Origin: Psychrobacter glacincola
GTDB taxonomy: Bacteria > Pseudomonadota > Gammaproteobacteria > Pseudomonadales > Moraxellaceae
Direction of reading: 5' to 3'
Assembly: GCA_001411745.2 (NCBI GenBank)
Contig: LIQB01000001.1
Span: 186,001-250,000 of the forward strand
Length of the DNA: 64,000 nt
The notes beneath the pieces are model-generated. The model had not been told where the DNA came from and searched no databases. It saw only the letters and a list, made by a program, of their open reading frames with translations. This document shows positions 36,243 through 45,594 of the stretch, one piece after another (within the stretch, counting starts at the first letter, position 1; every line of letters begins with the position of its first letter). The position numbers and the translations under genes are program-made.

Positions 36243-37841
36243 ATGCAACGACGCCAACTGATTAAAGCCATGGGTTTAAGCTTAGGTGCTATCAGCACCT
36301 CCACGGCAGTGAGTGGTTGCCAAACGCTTGCCAAGCAGCCAAAGCTACCAAGCAAAATTACTCAAGCTGGGTATTTTCCTAATATCATCGTTGGTAGTGG
36401 CTATGGTGGCGCGGTATCGGCACTACGACTCAGCGAAAAAGGTCACAAGGTTTTAATCCTTGAGATGGGGATGCGCTGGGATAGAAGTCCCAAGCATGAT
36501 ACCTTTTGCAAAATGATTAACGCTGATAAACGCTCAAGCTGGTTTAGCAATATGCCAAACGCTCCTATTCCGATTCCAATCCCTATCAGAAAATATCCTG
36601 GGGTTTTAGATTTAATCGAATATGAGGATATGAAAGTCTTCGCAGGGCGTGCTTATGGTGGCGGCTCTATCGTCAATGGCGCGATTGCCATTCAGCCCAG
36701 ACGCTCGCACTTTGAAGAAACGTTCCCTTGGATTGATGCTGATGAGATGTACGACACTTACTTCCCGCGTGCTATGCGAGAATTAAAAGTCAGCCAAATT
36801 CCGGAGTCATTTTTTAATCAATCCGAGCACTACGAATTTACTCGTTCGGCTGAACGCCAAGCTTCAAGGGCGGGACTAAAAACAGAGTTTTTCGGTAATA
36901 GCTACGATTTTGACTATATGCAAAAAGAAGCCCGCGGCGAAGTGTATAAATCCGCGCTCGGCGGTGAAGTCATCTATGGCAACAATGCGGGCAAATTTTC
37001 ACTGGATTTAACCTACCTAAAAAACGCTGAAGCCACAGGCAATGTCACGGTCAAAACCTTGCGCAAAGTTAATACTATTCAAGCGCTCGATAACGACCAA
37101 CTGCGCTTAGAAGTCCATGTTATCAATATGACGGGCGGCATCGATAAAGTTGAGTATTACACTTGCGATAAGCTCTTCCTTAATGCGGGCAGTACTGGCA
37201 CCTCAGAGTTACTGCTTAAAAGCCAAGCGGAAGGCAAACTTACTAAGCTAAACGAGCATATTGGACAGCATTGGGGACCCAACGGTAACATCATGACGGG
37301 ACGCAATTTCGTCCACGCGGCTGGCACTACCCAATCCACCATTCCGGTCAAAGGCATCAATATGTGGGACGGCGATAGAGGTGGCTCAAAGTACAAAATC
37401 TTTGCCGAACTTGCGCCCTTACCATTGGGACTTGAAACGTGGACAACGCTATATCTCGCCATCACTGACAATCCAGAACGCGGCAACTATTACTATGACA
37501 AAGCCAGCAAAACCGTCAAACTAAACTGGAAACGCGAGCAAAATGAGTACTCAGTAAATGCTGCCAAAGAGCTGATCGAAAAACTCGCCAAAGTAAATGG
37601 TGGCTCTACTTCAAGCTTATTATTCACCAAAGGCTTCGGCGATAACTTCTGTTATCATCCGCTTGGCGGTTGTGTATTGGGTAAGGCGACTGATGGAGTT
37701 GGTCGCGTCAAAGGACACGAAAATATCTACGTGCAAGACGGCGCGTTAATCCCCGGTAGCGCTGGCGTCAATCCGTATGTGTTTATTACCGGACTTGCTG
37801 AGCGTAATATGGCGGCTATTTTGAAGGAAGATTTTGGGTAG
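36243..37841 (+). CDS. GMC oxidoreductase (cholesterol-oxidase-like), Tat-exported lipoprotein
   Basis: 532 residues from the ATG at 36243, chosen because the twin-arginine signal MQRRQLIKAMGLSLGAISTS starts there, ending in a lipobox-like VSGC. FAD fold IIVGSGYGGAVSALRLSEKG near residues 49-68, then FAGRAYGGGSIVNGAI and the C-terminal HPLGGCVLGKATDG and NPYVFITGLAERN, as in cholesterol-oxidase-type GMC enzymes. The likely place is the periplasm or outer leaflet with FAD bound before export. The substrate is unknown (sterol or other alcohol). Upstream in-frame start at 36075 would add 56 residues and hide the signal. Confidence 0.88.
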   Translation: MQRRQLIKAMGLSLGAISTSTAVSGCQTLAKQPKLPSKITQAGYFPNIIVGSGYGGAVSALRLSEKGHKVLILEMGMRWDRSPKHDTFCKMINADKRSSWFSNMPNAPIPIPIPIRKYPGVLDLIEYEDMKVFAGRAYGGGSIVNGAIAIQPRRSHFEETFPWIDADEMYDTYFPRAMRELKVSQIPESFFNQSEHYEFTRSAERQASRAGLKTEFFGNSYDFDYMQKEARGEVYKSALGGEVIYGNNAGKFSLDLTYLKNAEATGNVTVKTLRKVNTIQALDNDQLRLEVHVINMTGGIDKVEYYTCDKLFLNAGSTGTSELLLKSQAEGKLTKLNEHIGQHWGPNGNIMTGRNFVHAAGTTQSTIPVKGINMWDGDRGGSKYKIFAELAPLPLGLETWTTLYLAITDNPERGNYYYDKASKTVKLNWKREQNEYSVNAAKELIEKLAKVNGGSTSSLLFTKGFGDNFCYHPLGGCVLGKATDGVGRVKGHENIYVQDGALIPGSAGVNPYVFITGLAERNMAAILKEDFG

Positions 37842-37878
37842 GGTGTTGAAAGTTTATAAAGCTGGGTTAGATAAAACA

Positions 37879-37900
37879 ACGCTCTTGATGAGCGTTTTTT
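37879..37900 (+). terminator. Terminator after the GMC oxidoreductase gene
   Basis: AACGCTC TTGAT GAGCGTTTTTT, a 7-bp stem with T tail, 37 bases after the stop. Confidence 0.85.
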
Positions 37901-37973
37901 ATTGTTAGATTTATTGGAGCCAATATTCTCTAACCCTGCATAGATAAATATAGCTGTAGCTCCTTTATCCAAC

Positions 37974-38780
37974 CTACACAGGGACTATATCCCAGTTATT
38001 GCGAAGCGATTCTAGCTTGGGAATGAGGCATGACTGAGCCTCATTGTTCGCCGCTACAAAGATAGAAACCTCATCCCCTGTTCTTTTATCACTTATAATG
38101 GAGAAGTCCGTGGTTAACGACTCTCCTATCACTTTATTGCCACTTCTCGTTTCATATTCATAATGCACGATGACACCTTGTCCTAAATTGATAATAGGAA
38201 TAGCGTATTTTGGAATCATAGAAACGATACGCGCCGTAGCAACTTGCCCGTACTTGTAGAGCTTTAGCTCTTTTCTGGTGCTAATAAATAAATAAATTAA
38301 AAATGGCAGGCCAAATAGCATAAACGGTATAGGTATCAGAAAAAGTAACGCCACTGGAAAGCGGTAAGGCTTCAAATTCTGTATGATTGATTGACCATTT
38401 AGTTCTTTAATAGCGAGATTATCGCCAACTTGGAGCGCTTCGATCCTTTCACCTTCCAGAACTTTGTATTTAGATCTAACTGCCTCATTATTCTTGAAGT
38501 ATTGGTATGAGATGATTGTCGGATGAATATCATTGATTGTTACGTTGCTTTCGACCTCAATATCAGTGACTTCAGCGCTCGTTTCTATACCTTGAGAGTC
38601 GATTAACTCATAGTCTATTTTTGGACTGTCATTACCCGTGAAAGAGAATATTAGGGTAAAAATAACGAACATCAGCAAGGCAAAAAAAGAAAATAGTAAG
38701 CCAAAAAACAGTGCAATTTGCTTCTTTTTTAGAAGGCTCATGATAGTAGAGAACTTGACTTTCCTTGGTGTACTATTCAT
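37974..38780 (-). CDS. DUF3592-like membrane protein with two repeat units
   Basis: 268 residues. Hydrophobic helices at about 23-50 (ALFFGLLFSFFALLMFVIFT) and about 140-167 (FPVALLFLIPIPFMLFGLPF). After each comes a soluble beta domain with the DUF3592-type pattern: GIETSAEVTDIEVES ... ISYQYFKNNEAVRSKYKV, and GQVATARIVSMIPKY ... VHYEYETRSGNKVIGE. The function of the family is unknown. Convergent with the GMC gene. Confidence 0.7.
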   Translation of the reverse strand: MNSTPRKVKFSTIMSLLKKKQIALFFGLLFSFFALLMFVIFTLIFSFTGNDSPKIDYELIDSQGIETSAEVTDIEVESNVTINDIHPTIISYQYFKNNEAVRSKYKVLEGERIEALQVGDNLAIKELNGQSIIQNLKPYRFPVALLFLIPIPFMLFGLPFLIYLFISTRKELKLYKYGQVATARIVSMIPKYAIPIINLGQGVIVHYEYETRSGNKVIGESLTTDFSIISDKRTGDEVSIFVAANNEAQSCLIPKLESLRNNWDIVPV

Positions 38781-39030
38781 TTTTGAGTGTCACTATTTTA
38801 ATAATGAGTGTTTTATGGGCGATTCTACTACGTTATAGCGCCCCATCTTAGTAGGCATTAATCCAATATAAAATCGCTCAAACTTATGTTAGGTAGCATT
38901 ATACCTAGTCACTCCATAAAGTCAGTAAAATTTATAGATTTTTTTGCCAACTTTTTTTTGTTATTTTAACCCGTATAAAATAGTTGTTAATTTTAAAACT
39001 CTTAAACTCATACCTTAAAAAAGGACAAAC

Positions 39031-40050
39031 ATGAAATTGCGCATCTTAAAATCTGCCGTGACCAACCCTTGGTTTAACCTCGCTACCGAGGATTGGATAT
39101 TTAATACCCTCAATCCCGACTCGCACACGCTATTCTTATGGCGCAATAGCGAGACCGTGGTCATTGGGCGCTCGCAAAACCCATGGGTAGAATGCAAAAT
39201 CGATAAGATGGAAGCCGATGATGTGTTTTTGGCGCGGCGGCAGAGTGGCGGTGGCGCGGTGTTTCATGATTTGGGCAATACTAACTTTACCTTTTTATCA
39301 CCCAAAGACGACTACGACCAAGACGCGAACTTTACCATTATCATCAATGCGTTAAAGAAACTGGGCATCGACGCAGAATTATCTGGTCGTAATGATATGC
39401 AAGTCGGTTATAAGAAAATATCAGGCAGCGCCTTTAAACATGCTGCCGATCGCAGCTTTCATCACGGGACATTACTGGTAAATGCCAACATGCAAAAGCT
39501 GGGCGATTATCTCAATCCGCATCCGCTTAAGCTAAAAGCCAAAGGCATCAAGTCCGTGCGTGCGCGCGTCGCTAACTTGGTTGAGTTTAATGAAGACATC
39601 AATCACGAGACGTTATCTGAGGCGATTATCGAAGCGTTTTGTGAATACTATCGTGACAAAGATTATGGCGACACTACGCCAGTCGAAGAATTGGATGAAG
39701 CGACGCTCGCAAAAGAGCCATCATTAAATAAATACTATGAGCAAATGGCAGATTGGGATTGGCGCTTTGGCAAAACCCCTGAATTCAGCCATCATATTGA
39801 GACGCGCTTTGATTGGGGCATTATTGATTTGCACCTTGATGTGAAGCAAGCAGTGATACGCGATGTTGTCATCTTCTCTGATGCGCTAAACGTTGAATTG
39901 ATTGAGCTATTAAAAGACACGCTGACTGACATTAAATATAATAAAGTCGACATCAAAACCAACCTTGATGAATTAGGCAAAGCGCATGCGGATTTGGTGG
40001 CGCAGATTGATGATGTGTCTAAATGGTTGATTGGGCAGATGGAAGGTTAG
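39031..40050 (+). CDS. lplA: Lipoate--protein ligase A
   Basis: 339 residues. Motifs of the biotin/lipoyl ligase fold: RRQSGGGAVFHDLGNTNFTF (lipoyl-AMP site) and KKISGSAFKHAADRSFHHGT with the catalytic lysine. A C-terminal accessory domain of about 90 residues is present. It attaches scavenged lipoate to E2 and GcvH proteins. Start ATG after AAAAAAGGA. Single gene. Confidence 0.95.
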   Translation: MKLRILKSAVTNPWFNLATEDWIFNTLNPDSHTLFLWRNSETVVIGRSQNPWVECKIDKMEADDVFLARRQSGGGAVFHDLGNTNFTFLSPKDDYDQDANFTIIINALKKLGIDAELSGRNDMQVGYKKISGSAFKHAADRSFHHGTLLVNANMQKLGDYLNPHPLKLKAKGIKSVRARVANLVEFNEDINHETLSEAIIEAFCEYYRDKDYGDTTPVEELDEATLAKEPSLNKYYEQMADWDWRFGKTPEFSHHIETRFDWGIIDLHLDVKQAVIRDVVIFSDALNVELIELLKDTLTDIKYNKVDIKTNLDELGKAHADLVAQIDDVSKWLIGQMEG

Positions 40051-40270
40051 ATTTTTGCTTGTTATTTATAGTAAGTAAAGAGACTCAAGTTCCTCTTGTA
40101 GCCGATTGTTCAAACGCTTTTATGCCTTACGCTGACTGAGCTTACCGTATAAATCATACCTTTAGACAAACTTAAGTTTGATATTTTACGCTGTAGCCAT
40201 CTATAATGTGATACAAATAATAGATCCGCTATAAAGGTCCAAACTTTAAACGTTTAAGCAAGGTAGCACT

Positions 40271-41206
40271 ATGGCAGCCTATATCACCGTCGGCGCAAAG
40301 ACCTCTCATGGTGGGACGGTCATCTCCGGCTCACCGCACACCACTCATAACGGTATCCCAGTCGCGCGTAAAGGCGATAAAGTCATCTGTAAAAAATGCA
40401 AAAAGGTCACCACTATTCTTAGTGGTGATGCCTCCTTTGTCGTTGATGGTGCGCCTATCGCACGTGGTGGCGATGTCACTAGCTGCGGCGCTAAGCTGAT
40501 TGCGATTCAGCAAGCGTTTGCAGAGTCTGACTTTGATGTTGGCAGTATTGCGCAGGCAGCGCCTTTGGTATTTCCGAAGTCTGATATGAGTAATTCGTTT
40601 GTAGATGATAATGAGGAGCCTACTGAAGATGACTATGTCATTACTAATTTAGGTGATGACGTTGATAAAATTGCAGCTGACTCACCTACTTTGCAGGAAA
40701 ATATCAAAGATTTGCAAGAAGCAGATTGGAACATAATGTATGGTCCTGATTCTGGAGGAACATATACTAATTATGAAGATAGAGAAATAGTAGTTTCTGA
40801 ATATTATAGAGATAAGCCAGCTATGGCTATGCATGCGCTCACTCATGAGGTAGGTCATGCTACCTATCAAGGAGAGATCGACATATCAAGTAGAGATGCT
40901 TATATTGATAGTAAGCTAAAAGGAGAAGGAGGCGCTGCGATTTACAGTGTCATGATCAGAGAAGAGTTACTAGATAATGGTGCCATAGATATTATGAAAC
41001 CGCATAGTGATCCAAATGAGCTTAAAACTCTTGTATCAGCATATGAGAAATATGGTGATGATCATAGCGCTTGGAGTGAAGCGGGAAAAGTATATGGAAA
41101 TCGTAAGACATCTACTACAGGTGAAAAATATAACGACTTTTACGGTAACCGTTATGATGAATATGAGAACGAAGGCAATTTAAATGAGCTGCTATTGAAT
41201 TTTTAA
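40271..41206 (+). CDS. PAAR-domain protein with C-terminal zincin metallopeptidase, likely type VI effector
   Basis: 311 residues. The N-terminal PAAR domain (about 1-90) has the repeated DGAPIARGGDVTSCGAKLIA, GSPHTTHNGIPVARKGDKVI segments and forms the spike tip in type VI secretion. A linker of about 40 acidic residues is followed by a C-terminal domain with the metal motif HALTHEVGHATYQ (HExxH). A later glutamate (LKGEGGAA) could be the third ligand. The end is rich in Tyr, Gly, Asn and Glu. The next gene encodes a protein with a signal peptide, as expected of an immunity protein for a toxin acting outside the cytoplasm. No secretion-machine genes lie in this window. Confidence 0.8.
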   Translation: MAAYITVGAKTSHGGTVISGSPHTTHNGIPVARKGDKVICKKCKKVTTILSGDASFVVDGAPIARGGDVTSCGAKLIAIQQAFAESDFDVGSIAQAAPLVFPKSDMSNSFVDDNEEPTEDDYVITNLGDDVDKIAADSPTLQENIKDLQEADWNIMYGPDSGGTYTNYEDREIVVSEYYRDKPAMAMHALTHEVGHATYQGEIDISSRDAYIDSKLKGEGGAAIYSVMIREELLDNGAIDIMKPHSDPNELKTLVSAYEKYGDDHSAWSEAGKVYGNRKTSTTGEKYNDFYGNRYDEYENEGNLNELLLNF

Positions 41207-41279
41207 AAATAGTATTTACTACAGTAAAATAAATTTTTACTAATAATAGTAGTTTATTAAAAAATATAGGTTGATACTT

Positions 41280-41972
41280 GTGAATAACGATAAAACAAAA
41301 AAAATCATTAGAAATATTTTACTATTAAGTACAATAATGTTTTATTGCACAACTGCCCACTCATCTATTACTATGAACAATGCATCCCATATAGATATTG
41401 ATAGCTTAAATGAAGAAAAACGAATGCTTTTTAACACAATTGACTATTTTTCAAATAACTACCCGTATTCAATTCATCAAGTTGAAAATTTTTATAACCA
41501 TCAATTTCAATTAATTGAAGTAGCGCATGGTCTTAATAATTTTTTTGAAATTTCTCAGGACACAAACGAGCATCCTTTTATTCAGGACATAGACTTAAGG
41601 GTAAGTGATATAAATAGCAAGTTGCTTATTATTGATTTCAAAAATCCTATCTGCTTCAATAGTTCAGAATATAATAAATTAATATCTGATTACAAAAAAT
41701 CTTATAACAGTCACTTTCAATCATACTACCGCGTTTTAGATAAAAAGAACGATATAGGAAAAGTCTTTCTGACCAATAGCTTAGTTATTGTTGGCATAAA
41801 AGATCACATAAGAGGCTACAGCTCCTCCTCAGATCAAAGCAACAACTCAAAACCTTTAAAAATAATCAGTGATTTAGAGAAAGAAAATAATAGTCGATGT
41901 ATTACTAACTTAACATTTAATACATTTGATTCGATAAAACCAAAACGTTATGGTCGCTACATTAGAAAATAA
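41280..41972 (+). CDS. Exported protein, probable immunity to the PAAR-metallopeptidase
   Basis: About 230 residues from GTG at 41280; a TTG at 41271 is an alternative. An N-terminal signal peptide (KKIIRNILLLSTIMFYCTTA, cleaved after TAHSS or so) leads to a mature domain with two cysteines (NPICFNSSEY and NSRCITNL) that could form a disulfide. It starts about 70 bases after the effector on the same strand and shares its AT-rich composition. No known family. The immunity role follows from position and the signal peptide only. Confidence 0.6.
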   Translation: MNNDKTKKIIRNILLLSTIMFYCTTAHSSITMNNASHIDIDSLNEEKRMLFNTIDYFSNNYPYSIHQVENFYNHQFQLIEVAHGLNNFFEISQDTNEHPFIQDIDLRVSDINSKLLIIDFKNPICFNSSEYNKLISDYKKSYNSHFQSYYRVLDKKNDIGKVFLTNSLVIVGIKDHIRGYSSSSDQSNNSKPLKIISDLEKENNSRCITNLTFNTFDSIKPKRYGRYIRK

Positions 41973-42055
41973 ATGATAGATGGTTCTGTGGTTTTATACT
42001 CAATGATACATAGCGCCCAGAATAGCTTAAATATCAGGGACACATCTACCCAAGT

Positions 42056-42641
42056 TTGGCTTTAAATATAAAGCTTTTATCAGAGGTAGTAAGCTCCGGC
42101 ACACCACACCGCACCACACCGCACCACTCACCACTCACCACTCACCACTCACCACTCACCACTCACCACTCACCGCACACCACTCACCGCACACCGCACA
42201 CCACTCACCGCACACCACTCACCGCACACCACTCATAACGGCATCCCTATCGTGCGTAAAGGCGATAAAGTCATCTGTAAAAAATACAAAAAGGTCACCA
42301 CTATTGTTAGTGGTGATGCATCCTTTATCGTTGATGGTGCGCCTATTGCACGTGGCGGTGATGTGACCAGCTGCGGCGCTAAACTGATTGCCAATCAGCA
42401 GTCATTTGCGGAGTCGGGATTTGAGGTGGGTAGTATTGCGCAGGCAGCATCTTTGATGTTTCCTAAAACTGATCCAGAAACTGTACTTTCTAACTTTGCA
42501 GCTTCTGACAACAAAGATTCTGTAGATGAAATGTCTGATGAAGAACTGGGAATATGGGTTGATGTATCCACTAAAAAGGCATTACAAGATGGTGGGCATA
42601 TAGGTCTAAAACAACGGCTAGGTAGCACCAGCCGCCTTTGA
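42056..42641 (+). pseudogene. Decayed second PAAR gene, frame broken by a 7-bp repeat array and cut by an IS
   Basis: From 42235 on the DNA is nearly identical to the middle of the intact PAAR gene at 40271 (KGDKVICKKYKKVTTIVSG, then DGAPIARGGDVTSCGAKLI). The first 19 codons of the PAAR domain are missing and replaced by unrelated sequence. Between the SSG and HNGIPI codons lie sixteen 7-bp repeats that put the two sides in different frames. After about 42597 the reading frame runs into an IS3-family remnant. Loss of one repeat, or gain of two, would rejoin the frames from a TTG at 42056, but the N-terminus would still lack part of the domain. Confidence 0.75.
42123..42234 (+). repeat. Sixteen tandem 7-bp units (ACCACTC/ACCGCAC)
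   Basis: Seven perfect ACCACTC units (42123-42171) are followed by nine alternating ACCGCAC and ACCACTC units to 42234. The intact gene at 40271 has just one of each at the same place (40332-40345). A 7-bp unit shifts the frame with each change of copy number, the pattern of a contingency locus. Confidence 0.9.
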
Positions 42642-43075
42642 TGCGTATATAAGTGACATCACCTGTCCAGACTTGATTGGGTGCTGTTGGGCTAAAGTTA
42701 CGGTTCAATAGGTTTCCATGGATTTTACGCGTGTTATCAGCGTGCTTATATTTATGCATTTTTATTTGACGACTTTGAAGTCCCATCTGCGCCATGAGTT
42801 TACCTACCATATAACGTGACAGTTCGATGTTATGCTCATTCATTAGTATAGCGGCAATGCTGCGAGCGCCTGCTGATTTCTTCGATTCGTTAAATACTTG
42901 GCGTATTAAGACTTTGGTTTTGACAGTGTCAAGGCTAATTGGCTTGGGCTTTAGTCCATAATAGTAGCTGCTCTTCATCACGCCAAACAGCTTGCACAGA
43001 AGGCTTTTATTGACCTGCTTGTCTTGCTCTGCAAACTCACTAATCAGCGATAGCCGTTTAGGCTGTCCAATGCTA
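42598..43075 (-). pseudogene. IS3-family transposase OrfB, 3' truncated
   Basis: The frame is open from the overlap with orfA (SEFAEQDKQVNKSLLCKLFG) through an HTH_21 segment (SAGARSIAAILMNEH) and the first part of the rve integrase core (VWTGDVTYIRIKGGWCYLAV, first catalytic Asp). It ends soon after LDLYA, whereas homologues run on for more than 100 residues with the second Asp and the Glu. It cannot be active. Confidence 0.88.
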
Positions 43076-43400
43076 GCAGAGCGGAGGCCTTTTTTAAGAT
43101 GTCGCGCTCCATAGTGAGTCGCTTAACCTGCTTACGCAGTTCTTGGAGCTCTCGCTGCTCATCTGTTAAGGCATTGCCGACTTTAGGTGCTTGGTCATTT
43201 ATTTCTTGATGGTACTGAGTCAGCCATTTCTGCAGAGTGGATTTGCCAATGCCCAGTGATTCAGCAACGTCGGGTATTTTACGCTTATGGTCAGTCACTA
43301 AACTGATGGCTTCAAGTTTGAATTCTCGGGTATATTGATTGCGTTTGTTGGTCATACTGTTTTCCTCCTTAGGTTAGTATAACCTCTTAGCCGCTGTCCA
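42600..43400 (-). mobile_element. Truncated IS3-family insertion sequence
   Basis: The end next to orfA is intact: reading on the minus strand it begins TGGACAGCGGCTAAGAGG at 43400. The other end is missing: orfB stops being recognisable near 42605 inside the catalytic domain. No direct repeat of target DNA is visible. It lies between the second PAAR fragment and a Sel1 fragment, so a deletion probably removed the rest. Confidence 0.85.
43044..43355 (-). CDS. IS3-family transposase OrfA
   Basis: 103 residues with the IS3 HTH (YTREFKLEAISLVTDHKRKI ... IGKSTLQKWL) and a leucine-zipper-like tail (LQELRKQVKRLTMERDILKK). The ATG has GGAGG upstream. The tail shows the overlap region with orfB where a -1 frameshift normally produces the full transposase. 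Confidence 0.9.
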   Translation of the reverse strand: MTNKRNQYTREFKLEAISLVTDHKRKIPDVAESLGIGKSTLQKWLTQYHQEINDQAPKVGNALTDEQRELQELRKQVKRLTMERDILKKASALLALDSLNGYR

Positions 43401-43404
43401 ATTT

Positions 43405-43680
43405 TATTATGCCACTACATATACCAAAGCTGCTGATCAAGGGTTAGATGTGGCACAACTTAATATCGGTGGTCTCTACGAAAACGGCTATGGCGTCCCT
43501 CAAGACTATGACGAAGCTTTTGAATGGTACAAAAAGGCCTCCAACCAAGGCAATCAAGAAGCCAGCAATCGCATTGGTAGATTGGTCATGAATGGTAAAA
43601 TTGACGATGAAGGTATCGTTATTTATAGCACCCAAGAAACTGGTCTCACATTAGGTGATATTGAAAACAGGAGCCAATGA
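43405..43680 (+). pseudogene. Fragment of a Sel1-repeat protein
   Basis: Frame open from the IS end: YTKAADQGLDVAQLNIGGLY, ENGYGVPQDYDEAFEWYKKA, NQGNQEASNRIG. This is about one and a half Sel1 repeats, then a tail without known domain. The 5' part of the gene is gone, next to the truncated IS. Sel1 proteins are frequent neighbours of PAAR effectors, so this may be the rest of an immunity or adaptor gene. Confidence 0.75.
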
Positions 43681-43752
43681 TAATGACGGCTGTATGAGCC
43701 AGTAGTTTTTAGCTCATATAGCTACTAATGTATGAAAGGTCTAACAACCCCA

Positions 43753-44955
43753 TCACTCCACCAAACCATCCAAAACTTTCTTCACTTCAGTCACATACTG
43801 ACCCAAATCTGGCTCTAAATGAAAACCCTCTACTGGAGTGGGTAAGCCTTTTTGTTTACCTAGTCTAACGATAATCGCGTTCTCTTCTGGCAACATTAAT
43901 ACGCGCTGCCCTAAATGACCAAGCATGGCGTAAAATGGAATCGGACTGTTCATATCCGTCCATACCGAATGACCGTAAACCTGCTCTTGCCCTTCTGCAA
44001 ATGCTGCGGCATTGGGCGTAATCATAAAATCAACGTGCGCTTTGCTAAGCAGTTGCTCACCTTGCCATTCGCCACCGTTTAATAGTAATTGTCCAAATTT
44101 GGCAAAATCTAAAGCACTGGCATTTAAACAGCAATATACTTTTTCAATTTTCCCTGCCCCATCAAGTGACCAATAGCCGTCACCTTGCATTCGAAGTGGT
44201 TGCCAAAACTTCTCTTCTAAATAGCTAGAGATAGTATAGCCATGCTCTGCGAGCGCCCGTGATAATGCAATGCCAAGCATTTGCGTATCACCGGAGGAGT
44301 ATTCAAACCGACCGCCGCATTCTTGCACAAAATCTCGACTGACCATTTGCTTGGCCAAGTCATGGCCATAATAGGATTCAGCAGTTGGATTGATCGGAAA
44401 ATAATAGTCCTCGGTCCAATCATAACCCGAGGTCATCGCTGATAAATCTGCGAGCGTGCAGTTTTGCGCATATTTGTTGCCTGCGTATTCAGGCAGCCAC
44501 TTGCTAATCGGCTCATCGACACTACCAATATAGCCGTCTTCAACGGCTTTAAGATAAAGCATGGTCGTGATGGTTTTTGCCATCGAAAAGCTATTGGTAT
44601 GTGAATTCTCATCGTAACCTTGCCAGTAATTCTCGTACAGCAGCTTGCCGTTTTTGATAATCGCAAAGGCGACAGTTTCATCGGTATCTAAGGCATTCTG
44701 CAAAGTTGGGGTAAGTTTGACTTGCTCAAAGTTGGGATTTTTCTCCCATTCGATAGGGTCTTTAGCACGAATAGTACGATTATCAAAATCTACATAATCA
44801 TCAATATTAGCGGTATTTTCACCTTTAAGATAAGTGAGTTGCAGACCTCTAAAAATATAGGCATTGCCCGTCACCACTAAGCCCAAGCTGATAATAATGA
44901 GTAGCGCTACAATAGGTAAAAATATCCATTTAAACAGGGTTTTTAACACTACCAT
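43753..44955 (-). CDS. Serine hydrolase, beta-lactamase class C-like family
   Basis: 400 residues with one N-terminal membrane helix (WIFLPIVALLIIISLGLVVT). Catalytic SxxK is in TNSFSMAKTITTM and the YxS/YxN-type motif in GGRFEYSSGDTQ. The end GHLGQRVLMLPEENAIIVRLG holds the third motif. Similar enzymes hydrolyse esters, amides or nylon dimers; the true substrate is unknown. Probably anchored to the inner membrane and acting in the periplasm. Confidence 0.85.
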   Translation of the reverse strand: MVVLKTLFKWIFLPIVALLIIISLGLVVTGNAYIFRGLQLTYLKGENTANIDDYVDFDNRTIRAKDPIEWEKNPNFEQVKLTPTLQNALDTDETVAFAIIKNGKLLYENYWQGYDENSHTNSFSMAKTITTMLYLKAVEDGYIGSVDEPISKWLPEYAGNKYAQNCTLADLSAMTSGYDWTEDYYFPINPTAESYYGHDLAKQMVSRDFVQECGGRFEYSSGDTQMLGIALSRALAEHGYTISSYLEEKFWQPLRMQGDGYWSLDGAGKIEKVYCCLNASALDFAKFGQLLLNGGEWQGEQLLSKAHVDFMITPNAAAFAEGQEQVYGHSVWTDMNSPIPFYAMLGHLGQRVLMLPEENAIIVRLGKQKGLPTPVEGFHLEPDLGQYVTEVKKVLDGLVE

Positions 44956-45195
44956 TATAAAATCCTTTTTTATGGCATGGTTGGTGCGTACGATTGAGTA
45001 TCGTTGATAGGGTTTAATTTAGCATGGATAGGCAGTTTTGGGAGAGGGTTTTTGGGTAGAGAGCGTAGAGTTTCTATGCTATCTTACTAATAATTTTATA
45101 TGGAATTATGAAAATAAGTTGATTATTTGAGTACTATTTTTGCACAGGAGTGTAAAATGTATAAGTTTTATGATATGTATTAAGGAAATTAACTA

Positions 45196-45594
45196 GTGGA
45201 AGGAACAAAGCAAAGTAGTAAGACTATAAGAATCAGTTCTGATGGTCTTTATAGAGGAGCTACAGTACATACACCTTTTCCTTTAGAGAATAGTGACTTT
45301 CTAAAGCTAACGAAGGTGAATAGTTTATTGCCAATTTGGGCTCACACTTTTTTTACTGGTACGAGTGTTTTTTCTATTACTGTTTTAGCTAAATGGATAA
45401 ATCATAAGTATCTTGATGGCATTGAAACTGTATCAAGCACAGAAATCATAACGCTAACAATCCTAGTAGCACTAGCTTTAGCATTCGAAGGTTTATATCT
45501 TATGCTGCCATCAGAAAAAAAAGTAACAATTTCAAAAATTGCAAAACACTTTAAAGAAAATACACCAAAAGCTGCAGGATTTGGAAATGAATAA
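45196..45594 (+). CDS. Small membrane protein, 132 residues, unknown
   Basis: GTG start with AAGGA nine bases upstream. Two predicted membrane helices: PIWAHTFFTGTSVFSITVLA (about 50-69) and IITLTILVALALAFEGLYLM (about 87-106). No family recognised. It overlaps the next gene by eight bases and shares its AT-rich composition, so the pair is a unit of foreign look between two core genes. Confidence 0.6.
   Translation: MEGTKQSSKTIRISSDGLYRGATVHTPFPLENSDFLKLTKVNSLLPIWAHTFFTGTSVFSITVLAKWINHKYLDGIETVSSTEIITLTILVALALAFEGLYLMLPSEKKVTISKIAKHFKENTPKAAGFGNE

Noticed and set aside
42103..42234. Short regular repeats that might suggest a CRISPR array
   Set aside because: The units are 7 bp (some 10 bp) without spacers, and they expand a 2-unit stretch of a PAAR gene; this is a simple tandem repeat.
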